64,000 nt of DNA, from assembly GCF_900496975.1 (NCBI RefSeq), contig NZ_UFQC01000020.1:46076-110075 (forward strand). The letters run 5' to 3'. How positions within the stretch are numbered: the stretch's first letter is position 1; each line of letters opens with the position of its first letter. This DNA is from Achromobacter veterisilvae (GTDB lineage Bacteria > Pseudomonadota > Gammaproteobacteria > Burkholderiales > Burkholderiaceae_B). Below the pieces are notes generated by a model. It made no database searches, was not told the origin of the DNA, and saw nothing but the letters and a program-made list of their open reading frames with translations. Made by a program: the position numbers and the translations under genes. This document shows positions 10,201-16,966 of this stretch, one piece after another.

Positions 10201-10332
10201 GTGCCGGTGGCCTACACGCTGATTGCCACCGCACGCAAGAAACCCGGCCAGGCCGGCAGCGCAGCGCATCATCCGGACCCCGCTCCGGCCCCGCACACGC
10301 CGCCGGCCTCGCCCGCCCAAGCGTCGGAATAG
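7216..10332 (+). CDS. RND efflux transporter, inner-membrane permease (HAE1 type)
   Basis: The 1038-residue protein is a full-length proton-driven multidrug exporter subunit. Two repeats each hold one leading and five clustered membrane segments with a large periplasmic domain. The proton-relay pair Asp-Asp lies in G-L-V-V-D-D-A-I-V-V-L-E-N in the first half, and the partner lysine in L-I-T-K-H-G-I-L-I-V-E-F in the second. Length and motifs match AcrB/MexB-type pumps; the substrate cannot be inferred. It forms an operon with the adaptor upstream, and dnaQ begins 8 bases after its stop, so read-through into dnaQ is likely. Confidence 0.93.
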   Translation: MRISETCIKRPVFASVLSLIIVLIGLISYSRLTVREYPKIDEPIVSVDTTYKGASPEVIESQVTKPLEDQLAGIEGVDVMTSRSRSERSLINIKFNLSRDPDAAAAEVRDKVSRARRFLPDEIDEPIIGKVEADSQPIIYIAVESGTYSAIQTSDYINRYIKTRLSVLPGAAEVRVFGERLPSMRIYVDRDKLAAYGLTVQEVEAALRSQNVEIPAGRIESRAREFSVVSSTDLQTPAQFEDVIVANVKGYPVRLRDVSKVEIGAANDRVLSRFNGKPAINIGVTRQSTANPLELSKAAREEVARLNENLPAGMKLNIAYDSSVFIERSIDSVFHTIGEAIVLVVLVIFFFLRNLRASIIPIVTIPVSLVGACALMYLFGFSINTLTLLAMVLAIGLVVDDAIVVLENIFRHIEDGMPRKEAALRGSREIGFAVVAMTMTLVTVYAPLAFATGRTGRLFIEFALALAGAVLVSGFVALTLTPMMCSVLLRHQSSHSRWYNLIEGWLDAMSRGYRRVLAASLRHRWLVVAIGIAVAAASGVLFKVVKSELAPIEDRGVVFGIVSSPEGATLNYTLESMLGIEKFYSDIPEASGSQVTVGFPTVTDGTAILRLKPWEERSRRQQAITQQLQPQFASLPGVRAFPTNPPSLGQSARSKPVEFIIMSQASYAELARLTEVFLTELRKYPGLINLDTDLRLNTPELRVRVDRDKMADVGANVDTVGRTLESMLGGRQVTRYKDEGEQYDVIVQVTPRDRANPTDISGIYVRARDGSMVQLDNLLGVHEGVSPQSLNHFNRLRAVKIDGAVAPGYALGEVLTHMHQVARDVLPNTIITDLDGQSREFRDSSGSIYLVFAMALAFIYLVLAAQFESWRNPFIIMLSVPLSMTGALLALWLTGGTLSIYSQIGLITLVGLITKHGILIVEFTNQLRDEGKELFEAVTEASVLRLRPILMTTGAMVLGTVPLALSSGAGAESRQQIGWVLVGGLMLGTLLTLFVVPVAYTLIATARKKPGQAGSAAHHPDPAPAPHTPPASPAQASE

Positions 10333-10339
10333 CCGTTAT

Positions 10340-11062
10340 ATGCGCCAGATCATCTTTGACACTGAAACCACAGGACTGGATCCCGCCCAGGGCCACCGCA
10401 TCGTCGAGATCGGCTGTGTGGAACTGGTCAACCGGATGTCCACGGGCAACAACCTGCACATCTACCTGAATCCGGACCGCGACAGCGATCCCGAGGCGCT
10501 GGCGGTGCACGGGCTGACCACGGAATTCCTCTCCGACAAGCCCCGCTTCGCCGAGGTCGCGGACGAATTCGTCAAGTTCATCCAGGGCGCGGAACTCATC
10601 GCGCACAACGCCGCGTTCGACGTGAAGTTCTTCAACGCCGAACTCGCCAAGACCGGCCGCGGCCCGGTCACGGATTTCTGCGAGACGGTCACCGATTCGC
10701 TGCTGCACGCGCGCTCGATGTTCCCCGGCAAGCGCAACTCGCTGGACGCGCTGTGCGACCGCTTCGGCATTTCCAACGCCCACCGGACGCTGCACGGCGC
10801 CTTGCTGGACTCGCAGTTGCTGGCGGAAGTCTGGCTGGCCATGACCCGCGGCCAGGACGCGCTCCTGATCGACGTGGACGACGGCGGCAGCGCCGGCGGC
10901 AACGGCGTCGTGCTGGCCAGGTTCGACGCCTCGGGCCTGCCCGTGCTGAAGGCCAGCGACGAAGACCTGGCCGAACACGAGGCCTATCTTGCCGCGCTGG
11001 ACAAGTCCGTGGGCGGGGAGTGCGTCTGGCGCAAGATGGACGCGCCGGTGGCGGCTGTTTGA
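10340..11062 (+). CDS. dnaQ: DNA polymerase III epsilon subunit (3'-5' proofreading exonuclease)
   Basis: The 240-residue protein proofreads for the replicative polymerase. Exo I is F-D-T-E-T-T-G (Asp7, Glu9), Exo II is I-A-H-N-A-A-F-D-V-K-F-F-N, and Exo III-epsilon is H-G-A-L-L-D-S-Q-L-L with the catalytic His and Asp. The C-terminal tail, acidic and Gly-rich, would bind the polymerase alpha subunit. The ATG lies 8 bases after the RND permease stop. In E. coli dnaQ neighbours rnhA directly and a tRNA follows; here the RND pair intervenes and a tRNA still follows. Confidence 0.95.
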   Translation: MRQIIFDTETTGLDPAQGHRIVEIGCVELVNRMSTGNNLHIYLNPDRDSDPEALAVHGLTTEFLSDKPRFAEVADEFVKFIQGAELIAHNAAFDVKFFNAELAKTGRGPVTDFCETVTDSLLHARSMFPGKRNSLDALCDRFGISNAHRTLHGALLDSQLLAEVWLAMTRGQDALLIDVDDGGSAGGNGVVLARFDASGLPVLKASDEDLAEHEAYLAALDKSVGGECVWRKMDAPVAAV

Positions 11063-11080
11063 ATTCTTTTTGAGGCCTGC

Positions 11081-11110
11081 TTGCACACGTTCAAAAAAAC
11101 GTGCTAATAT
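11081..11110 (+). promoter_or_regulatory. Probable sigma-70 promoter of tRNA-Val
   Basis: TTGCAC at 11081-11086 and TAATAT at 11105-11110 are separated by 18 bases, placing the start about 7 bases before the mature tRNA. The interval contains a CACGTT/AACGTG inverted repeat around an A-tract. Confidence 0.55.
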
Positions 11111-11123
11111 TTCGCCTCTTTCG

Positions 11124-11198
11124 GGGTGGTTAGCTCAGTGGTAGAGCACTGCCTTCACACGGCAGGGGTCACTGGTTCGAACCCAGTACTACCCACCA
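11124..11198 (+). tRNA. tRNA-Val (anticodon CAC)
   Basis: A complete cloverleaf can be drawn. The acceptor stem is GGGTGGT with ACTACCC (one G-U pair), the D arm is GCTC/GAGC, the anticodon stem is CTGCC/GGCAG around loop TTCACAC (anticodon CAC, reading GTG), and the T stem is ACTGG/CCAGT around TTCGAAC. The discriminator A and CCA end are encoded at 11195-11198. A GACAACG/CGTTGTC inverted repeat follows in the trailer, and a terminator ends the transcript. Confidence 0.97.
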
Positions 11199-11285
11199 AA
11201 GACCCTTGAGAGACAACGCCTGCGCCAAGCTTGCCGTTGTCGGTATCAAGGTAAAAAGTCCAGGCAAGAAAGACGCAAAGCAAAA

Positions 11286-11310
11286 AGCCAACCTCGCGGT
11301 TGGCTTTTTT
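11286..11310 (+). terminator. Intrinsic terminator after tRNA-Val
   Basis: AGCCAACC pairs perfectly with GGTTGGCT around a TCGC loop and is followed by a run of T. It lies about 90 bases past the tRNA. The rest of 11311-11490 shows no gene that I can support. Confidence 0.85.
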
Positions 11311-11503
11311 GTTTTTGTTCTGGTGGCGGCTTAGCCACGGTATCTGCGCGCAAGCCATTGCGCAGGCTCGCCCCATTCATTACCCTTCTCTTGATTTGAC
11401 GCAAGCGGGCCTTCATCGATTGAGCCGCATCGCGTGCTGGCCTGTCTATCATTGATGACAAAGGCCTGGCCGGGAGCCGGGCCGGGACGAACAGGAGAAG
11501 GCG

Positions 11504-11671
11504 ATGCCCCCGAATACCAATACCATGCTGATCATCATCGTCACGGGCGTGGCGCTCATGCTGGTCGGTTTCGGGCTGCGCGACCGCAATATCGGGATGG
11601 GCTTGATGGGCCTGGGCCTCATCACCGCCATCGGCACCATCATCTACAAGGCCTACATTACCTTCTATTGA
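11504..11671 (+). CDS. Small two-span membrane protein, function unknown
   Basis: A 55-codon frame begins with ATG after a good ribosome site (AGGAGAAG at 11492-11499). The product is strongly hydrophobic: residues about 7-23 form one candidate membrane segment, a short R-D-R-N turn follows, and residues about 28-47 form a second Gly/Ile-rich segment ending in a Tyr/Lys-rich tail. I do not recognise the family. The ribosome site, composition and clean placement between a terminator and a convergent gene argue for a real gene. Confidence 0.6.
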   Translation: MPPNTNTMLIIIVTGVALMLVGFGLRDRNIGMGLMGLGLITAIGTIIYKAYITFY

Positions 11672-11687
11672 CGGCCGGGCCGGCCAC

Positions 11688-12143
11688 TCAGCGCTGGCGC
11701 GCCGCGCGCGCCAGCAGGGTGTCCAACTGGTTGGCGAACGCCTTGCGGTCGGCGTGGCTGAACGACGCCGGGCCGCCCGTGTCCACGCCGCTCGCGCGCA
11801 ACTCTTCCATCATGTCCCGCACTGCCAGCCGTTCGCGGATGGTCTCCGGCGAATAGCGTTCGCCGCGCGGATTCAGCGCCATCGCGCCTTTCTCCAGCAC
11901 CTGCGCGGCAAGCGGGATGTCGCCGGTGATCACCAGGTCTCCCTTTTCGGCGCGTTCGGCGATGTGCGCGTCGGCGACGTCGAAGCCGCGCGGCACCTGC
12001 ACCGCGCGGATCAGGGGCGAGGGCGGGGTGTAGAGCGGCTGGTTGGCCACCAGGGTCAGGGGCGTCTGCCAGCGTTGCGCGGCGCGGAACAGGATGTCCT
12101 TGATGACCGCCGGGCAGGCGTCGGCATCGACCCAGATGTGCAT
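11688..12143 (-). CDS. UPF0178/DUF188 protein (YaiI family)
   Basis: The 151-residue protein begins [11 protein letters not shown] and contains [12 protein letters not shown], which are signatures of the YaiI/YqxD (UPF0178) family. The paired acidic residues suggest a PIN/NYN-type metal-dependent nuclease fold, but the family has no settled function. It begins 4 bases after the stop of the 88-residue gene upstream on the same strand, so the two form an operon. Confidence 0.85.
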   Translation of the reverse strand: MHIWVDADACPAVIKDILFRAAQRWQTPLTLVANQPLYTPPSPLIRAVQVPRGFDVADAHIAERAEKGDLVITGDIPLAAQVLEKGAMALNPRGERYSPETIRERLAVRDMMEELRASGVDTGGPASFSHADRKAFANQLDTLLARAARQR

Positions 12144-12147
12144 CGCG

Positions 12148-12414
12148 CTATTCGCCCAGCGCTTTGCGCAGCGCCTCGGTCACGATGTCGTTGGTGGAGA
12201 CGCCGCGTTCGGCCGCCGCGGCGCGCAGCCTGTCGGCGTCGGCCTGGGACAGTTTCAGCGGGAACGGCACCAGGCCCGCGGCCTGGTCCAGTTTGCGCTG
12301 TTCGCGGCGGTCCAGCGCGTGCGACGCGGCGCCGTAGCGGTCCGGCGTGCCCGCCTGCTTGAGCTGGCCGGCCAGCTTCAGGGCCTGGTTTTTCTGCAGA
12401 TCGAATTTGTTCAT
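12148..12414 (-). CDS. Small protein with C-terminal ribbon-helix-helix-like segment
   Basis: The 88-residue protein is basic and helical in its first half. It ends with a P-F-P-L-K-L-S strand followed by two short helices ([13 protein letters not shown] and [14 protein letters not shown]), a layout like ribbon-helix-helix DNA-binding or antitoxin proteins. That is an inference from pattern only. It is 4 bases upstream of the YaiI-family gene, a putative nuclease-fold protein, and is probably translated with it. Confidence 0.6.
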   Translation of the reverse strand: MNKFDLQKNQALKLAGQLKQAGTPDRYGAASHALDRREQRKLDQAAGLVPFPLKLSQADADRLRAAAAERGVSTNDIVTEALRKALGE

Positions 12415-12455
12415 GGATATTCCTGACGAGGAGCGCCATCATAAGCGCAACGGCC

Positions 12456-13952
12456 TCATCGCGGTTTGCCGTGCTCCAGCGCCGCCAGGCCTTCCAGGGC
12501 GCCGTCGTGCAGCGGCACGGTCAAACCGCGCCGGGCGGTGGCGACCGACACCTGGGCGCCCTGCGCCGATCCGGCGGCCAGCAGGTCCTGCCCCGTCAGG
12601 TAGACGGCGCGCACGATCGTCAGGGCTTCGTCCCGGGTCAGGTCGGCGGTGGTGAGCAGCAGCGCCGCCATGCCCACGGTGGGTATCCGTTCCGCCTGGT
12701 TGGGATAGGTGCCCGCGGCGATGTCCAGCGGCATCAGGGCGCTGTCCGCGGCCGTCAGCGCCGCGATGGCGGCGGGATCCAGCGGCAGCAGTTTCAGGCG
12801 GGCCTGGGTCAGGGCGTCGCGCAGCGGCGCCGCGGGCACGCCGATCACCTGGGCGGCCGCGTCGACCTCGCCCGAATTCAGCGCGGGCAGGGAAGCCGCG
12901 AACGGCGTGCTGGCGACGGTGTAGTCGCGGCCGGCCTGCAGCCCGTGCGCCGCCAGCACCGCTTCCAGCGTGGCGCGCACCGCCGAGCCTTCCGGCCCCA
13001 GCGCGATGGTCTTGCCCTTCAGGTCGCGCACGCCGCGCAGGGCGGCATCGTCGCGAACGACGATGTGCACCAGTTCCGGATACAGGCTGCCCAGGGCGCG
13101 CAGGCCGGTGAACGGTCCCTGGGAGGCGAACGGCCCCTTGCCGTCATAGGCCAGCCGCGCCGTGTCGGCCTGCGCCAGGCCGACCACCGCGTCGCCGCTG
13201 CGCAGCAGCGCGATGTTCTCGGCGCTGCCGCCCGTGATCAGCGGCGAGACCCGGATCTGCTGCGCGCGCGCCACGTCGCTCAAGGCTCGCGCGAACGCCA
13301 CGTATTCGCCGCGGTCCGGGCCGCCGGCCAGGGGATAGCCTTGCTGCAGGCGGGACAGGCGGCCGTGGATGCGGGCCACCGAGCGCTCCAGTTCCTGCTG
13401 CACCACGTGCTGCGCGGTGCTGGAGGCGCTGTAGGCGACGGAATGGGTGATCTGATCCAGCGTGTCCAGCAACTGGCGCGTGACGGGCGGCGGCGCGCCG
13501 GTATCCAGGCTGGGCGCTTCGGCCGCCTTGAACCCGGCCGGGGTCACCAGCGTCCAGGCCTTGCCTTCCTGGCGGTAGATGGCGCTGGCGTGCGCGACGA
13601 TGCGGTCGCCGGCCTGGTTGCCGCCGGACTTCACGCCGCTGATGCTGCGCGGGCCCGCGCCCAGCAGCGTGACCAGCGAGGCCGCGCCGGGCTGGTCCCA
13701 GGCGCCCAGCGAGACATCGCGGTCCAGGTCGAGCGCGACGTCGTAATAGACCACGCGGCGGGTCTCGCCCGCGGGGGCGCCGTTGTCCGCGGCGGATCCC
13801 ATGCGCTTGAGTTCGGCGATCCGGAACAGGCCTTCGCCGTAGGCGGCGGCCAGGCTGCGTTCGACGTCGGCCCGCAGCGCGTCGGCGTCGGGCGCGCGGC
13901 CGCAGGCGGCCAGCGCCAGGCACAGGACGAGGAGAACGAAGCGTTTGAACAT
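12456..13952 (-). CDS. TAXI-family solute-binding lipoprotein
   Basis: The 498-residue protein has a lipoprotein signal (L-A-L-A-A-C, lipid-bearing Cys17), an N-terminal region of about 190 residues with no recognised domain, and then a TAXI/NMT1-type binding domain. That domain has the I-T-G-G-S-A-E-N-I-A-L-L-R-S-G-D segment, G-L-A-Q-A-D, L-K-G-K-T-I-A-L-G-P-E-G-S and N-S-G-E-V-D-A-A. TAXI proteins normally feed TRAP permeases, but none is present. The gene starts 3 bases after the gltS stop, so the partner appears to be GltS. The signal anchor makes it membrane-tethered rather than free. Ligand unknown. Confidence 0.85.
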   Translation of the reverse strand: MFKRFVLLVLCLALAACGRAPDADALRADVERSLAAAYGEGLFRIAELKRMGSAADNGAPAGETRRVVYYDVALDLDRDVSLGAWDQPGAASLVTLLGAGPRSISGVKSGGNQAGDRIVAHASAIYRQEGKAWTLVTPAGFKAAEAPSLDTGAPPPVTRQLLDTLDQITHSVAYSASSTAQHVVQQELERSVARIHGRLSRLQQGYPLAGGPDRGEYVAFARALSDVARAQQIRVSPLITGGSAENIALLRSGDAVVGLAQADTARLAYDGKGPFASQGPFTGLRALGSLYPELVHIVVRDDAALRGVRDLKGKTIALGPEGSAVRATLEAVLAAHGLQAGRDYTVASTPFAASLPALNSGEVDAAAQVIGVPAAPLRDALTQARLKLLPLDPAAIAALTAADSALMPLDIAAGTYPNQAERIPTVGMAALLLTTADLTRDEALTIVRAVYLTGQDLLAAGSAQGAQVSVATARRGLTVPLHDGALEGLAALEHGKPR

Positions 13953-13954
13953 GC

Positions 13955-15163
13955 CTACATTCCTCCCACGAACGGCAAGGAGATCAGCGAGGTCAGCACG
14001 ATCACGTTGAGGATGTCGACCAGGAACGCGCCCGTGACCGGCACCACGATGAAGGCCTCGGGCGCCGGGCCGTGGCGGCGCGTGAGCGCCTGCATGTTGG
14101 CGATGGCGGTGGCGGTGGCGCCCAGCGAGAAGCCGCAGAAGGCCGCCGACATGATGGCCGCTTCGTAGTCGCGCTTGAGCATGCGGAACACCACCCAGGC
14201 CGCGTACAGCGCGCAGAACACCGTCTGCACGGCCAGCATCAGCGCCAGCGGGCCGGCCAGGCGCGCCACGCTGGACAGGTCCAGCGTCATCATCGTCATG
14301 CCCAGGAAGAGCGACAGGGCGATCGTGCCGATGATGTCGGTGACGCGGTCGTCCAGTTTCAGGCCCAGGTGTTCGCCGCCGTTCCGGATGAGCACGCCCG
14401 TGGCCAGGCACCACAGGAAGTTGGGCAGGCTGACGGGGGCGTCCTCGACCAGCGCCGCCAGGTATCCGCCGACGACCAGGCAGACGAAGGCGGCCGTCAG
14501 CGACACGATGAACGAACCGGCGGAGGGGGGGCCGGCGTTTTCCGTCAGGTCGGGGGCGTCATGCCCGGCGTCGGCGGCAGGGTCCAGGCTGCCGGCCAGC
14601 TTGTGCCGGCGCATGATCCATTCGGCCACCGGGCCGCCCACCACGCCGCCCAGCACCAGGCCCAGGGTGGCGGCCGTCATCGCCAGCGCCATCACGTCCT
14701 GGATGTTGTTGACGTCGGCGAAGCGCGTGGCGTAGGCCGCGCCCGTGCCGTGCCCGCCCACCAGGGTGATCGTGCCGCCCAGCAGGCCCATCAGCGGGTG
14801 CATGTCCAGCAGCCAGGCCATGCCCAGCCCGACGGCGTTCTGCAGGATCAGGAAGGGAATCAGGGCCAGCAGGAAGGCGATCAGCCAGGGGCCGCCCTTG
14901 GCCAGCAGTTTCAGATTGGCGGTCAGGCCGATGCAGCCGAAGAACAGCAGCAGCAGGGTCGGCTTGATGCTGGTTTCGAGCGAGACGGAAATGCCGCCCC
15001 AGGCCGACAGCAGGTAGGCGATCGCGGCGAACAGCAGGCCGCCCACGATGGGGTCGGGAATGCTGTAGCGCGCCAGGATGCCGATCCGGGTAGTCAGCAC
15101 GCGTCCGACGACGAGCACCAGGCAGCACGCCAATAGCGATTGAACGGGCGAAAGCGAGATCAT
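13955..15163 (-). CDS. gltS: Sodium/glutamate symporter (GltS/ESS family)
   Basis: The 402-residue inner-membrane protein has the usual GltS length. It shows about ten or more hydrophobic segments and the duplicated G-G-H-G-T-G-A/G-F-S-L-G-A-T-A-T-A motifs that form the substrate and Na+ sites in two inverted repeats. The soluble loop near the middle (D-P-A-A-D-A-G-H-D-A-P) separates the repeats. The start at 15163 was chosen because the sequence before it is not hydrophobic and the shorter form fits the family. It overlaps no gene but is 3 bases from the TAXI lipoprotein, so the two are one operon. Confidence 0.93.
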   Translation of the reverse strand: MISLSPVQSLLACCLVLVVGRVLTTRIGILARYSIPDPIVGGLLFAAIAYLLSAWGGISVSLETSIKPTLLLLFFGCIGLTANLKLLAKGGPWLIAFLLALIPFLILQNAVGLGMAWLLDMHPLMGLLGGTITLVGGHGTGAAYATRFADVNNIQDVMALAMTAATLGLVLGGVVGGPVAEWIMRRHKLAGSLDPAADAGHDAPDLTENAGPPSAGSFIVSLTAAFVCLVVGGYLAALVEDAPVSLPNFLWCLATGVLIRNGGEHLGLKLDDRVTDIIGTIALSLFLGMTMMTLDLSSVARLAGPLALMLAVQTVFCALYAAWVVFRMLKRDYEAAIMSAAFCGFSLGATATAIANMQALTRRHGPAPEAFIVVPVTGAFLVDILNVIVLTSLISLPFVGGM

Positions 15164-15266
15164 GGATGCCTTTGCGCCCTGTCGGGGCACAGTTGGATTT
15201 CCGGCGATGGGAACCTTGCCGCCTCACACGCATGCGGCTTATGTTACGTCCGCCGCGGCAGGACGG

Positions 15267-15788
15267 CTAGAGCGGCAGGCCGCGCGACATGTAAAGGGCT
15301 TGCGGCCCGTAGCCGGCAAGCTTTTCGGCCAGGCCGGCGCCGCCGGCGGCCACCGGAGCGTAGCCATGGCGCCGCCAATAGCCCGTCGCGGATTCCAGGG
15401 ATACCAGGCTGGCCCGGCGCAAGCCGTTTTCCAGGGCGCAGGCCGCGGCGGCGCGGACCAGCGCCTGGCCGACGCCCAGCCCCTGCGCTTGCGGTGCCAC
15501 GGCGCAGTCGTGCAGGAACCAGTGGTCGGCGCCGGCCGGCAGCGACGCCAGCGCGGCGTCCAGGGCCGGCGGCAGCCCGGCGTCCCAGGGATAGGAAACC
15601 AGGTAGCCCAGCAGGCCGCCGCCGGCCGGCGGCTCCGCCTGCGCGACCCAGCAGTGCGACGGGGCGAGCGCCAGGCGGTTCAGGAAGAAGCCGGCGCTCT
15701 CCAGCAGGAAAGCGGGGTAGGCCAGGGCCTGGGCGGCCAGGATGCCGTCCACGTCGCTGGCAAGCATGGGCCTGACTCGGTATTGCAT
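15267..15788 (-). CDS. GNAT-family N-acetyltransferase
   Basis: The 173-residue protein fits a single GNAT domain: a beta strand with Y-R-V-R-P-M-L-A-S-D, an L-H-D-C-A-V strand, and the acetyl-CoA-binding motif Q-A-Q-G-L-G-V-G-Q-A-L-V-R-A-A-A near residues 106-121, followed by A-T-G-Y-W-R-R-H-G-Y near the C-terminus. The substrate cannot be told. It stands alone, on the opposite strand from the following glycosyltransferase gene. Confidence 0.85.
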   Translation of the reverse strand: MQYRVRPMLASDVDGILAAQALAYPAFLLESAGFFLNRLALAPSHCWVAQAEPPAGGGLLGYLVSYPWDAGLPPALDAALASLPAGADHWFLHDCAVAPQAQGLGVGQALVRAAAACALENGLRRASLVSLESATGYWRRHGYAPVAAGGAGLAEKLAGYGPQALYMSRGLPL

Positions 15789-15912
15789 GGCGATGGGGGA
15801 AAACAGGAACTCGGGCGCATTGTAGCCACGCCGGCCCCCGGCCGCATTTCATGAAAATTCGACGAGCCCCCGCTCATACTGCGCGCCATAGTGTTCCGCA
15901 TTCCAGAGTTCC

Positions 15913-16965
15913 ATGCACATCCAATTCCGGTCCGAGCCCGCCGCCGCGCAAGTGCTTGCCAAATCGTTTCCCCTGGAATCGCTGTGGTCGGCGCAGGCGG
16001 CCAACGTGCCGTACGACACCTGCGTGACCTGCGTCATTCCCTGCCTGAACGAATGCGACAACCTGCGGGTGCTGCTGCCCCTGCTGCGCAGCCGGCTTAC
16101 GGCGCTGTGCTCCAGTTGGGAGGTGATCGTCGCCGACGACGGCAGCACGGACGGCACCGAGGCGCTCATGGAGGAATGGACCGGGCACGAGGGCTTCCGC
16201 TATGTGCAGTTGTCGCGCAATTTCGGCAAGGAAGCCGCGCTCAGCGCCGGCCTGGAGGCCGCCATCGGCAACGCCGTGATCTGCCTGGACGCCGACCTGC
16301 AGCATCCGCCGGCGCTCATCGAGCAGATGCTGGCGCGCTGGGCCGCCGGGGCCGAAATGGTCTATGCCGTGCGCGAGAGCCGCGCCGGCGAATCCTGGAT
16401 CAAGCGCTCGGGCGCCCGCTGGTTCTACAAGCTGCTGAGCGGTGCGCGCGGCGTGGACGTGCCCGCCCACGCGGGCGACTTCCGCTTGATGGACCGCAGC
16501 GTGGTGGACGCGCTGAACGCCTTGCCGGAGCGCACCCGCTTCATGAAAGGCCTGTACGCCTGGGTTGGCTTCAAGGGCGAGGCGCTGGCCTATACGCCGG
16601 ACGAGCGCATGCACGGCGACAGCCGTTTCGGCGGGATGCGCCTGTTCCGGCTGGCGCTGGACGGGCTGACCGCCTTCACGACCTGGCCCTTGCGCCTGGT
16701 CAGCCTGGTCGGCGCGGCCTTCGCCTTGCTGGCGCTGGCGTACGCGGGCTATCTGGTCGCCGACTACCTGGTGTCCGGCAATCCGGTGTCCGGCTGGACG
16801 ACCATCGTGACGGCCGTCCTGTTCTTCGCCGGCGTGAACCTGATTTCCCTGGGCGTGGTGGGCGAATACGTCGCCCGCATTTTCGACGAGGTGAAGGGCC
16901 GGCCCTTGTTCGTGGTGCGTCGGCGCCAGGGCCGCGCTTCCCGTCCGCCCCGGGACGCGCGCTGA
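15913..16965 (+). CDS. lgmA: Polyisoprenyl-phosphate glycosyltransferase (GT2, GtrB/ArnC-like; LgmA-like)
   Basis: The 350-residue protein would attach a sugar from a nucleotide donor to undecaprenyl phosphate on the cytoplasmic face. A GT2 domain has V-I-P-C-L-N-E, A-D-D-G-S-T-D-G-T and the D-A-D-L-Q metal-binding motif, and two membrane segments lie near residues 260-280 and 290-320. It is followed after one base by an ArnT-like gene, then by GtrA and a ChbG-type deacetylase gene. This set matches the Bordetella lgm locus that adds glucosamine to lipid A phosphates, hence the symbol, which rests on gene context. Confidence 0.82.
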   Translation: MHIQFRSEPAAAQVLAKSFPLESLWSAQAANVPYDTCVTCVIPCLNECDNLRVLLPLLRSRLTALCSSWEVIVADDGSTDGTEALMEEWTGHEGFRYVQLSRNFGKEAALSAGLEAAIGNAVICLDADLQHPPALIEQMLARWAAGAEMVYAVRESRAGESWIKRSGARWFYKLLSGARGVDVPAHAGDFRLMDRSVVDALNALPERTRFMKGLYAWVGFKGEALAYTPDERMHGDSRFGGMRLFRLALDGLTAFTTWPLRLVSLVGAAFALLALAYAGYLVADYLVSGNPVSGWTTIVTAVLFFAGVNLISLGVVGEYVARIFDEVKGRPLFVVRRRQGRASRPPRDAR

Positions 16966-16966
16966 C

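Noticed and set aside
11155..11376. A 73-codon minus-strand frame ending in G-F-E-P-V-T-P-A-V
   Set aside because: The end is simply the complement of the tRNA-Val sequence, a common false gene. It also reads through the tRNA terminator.
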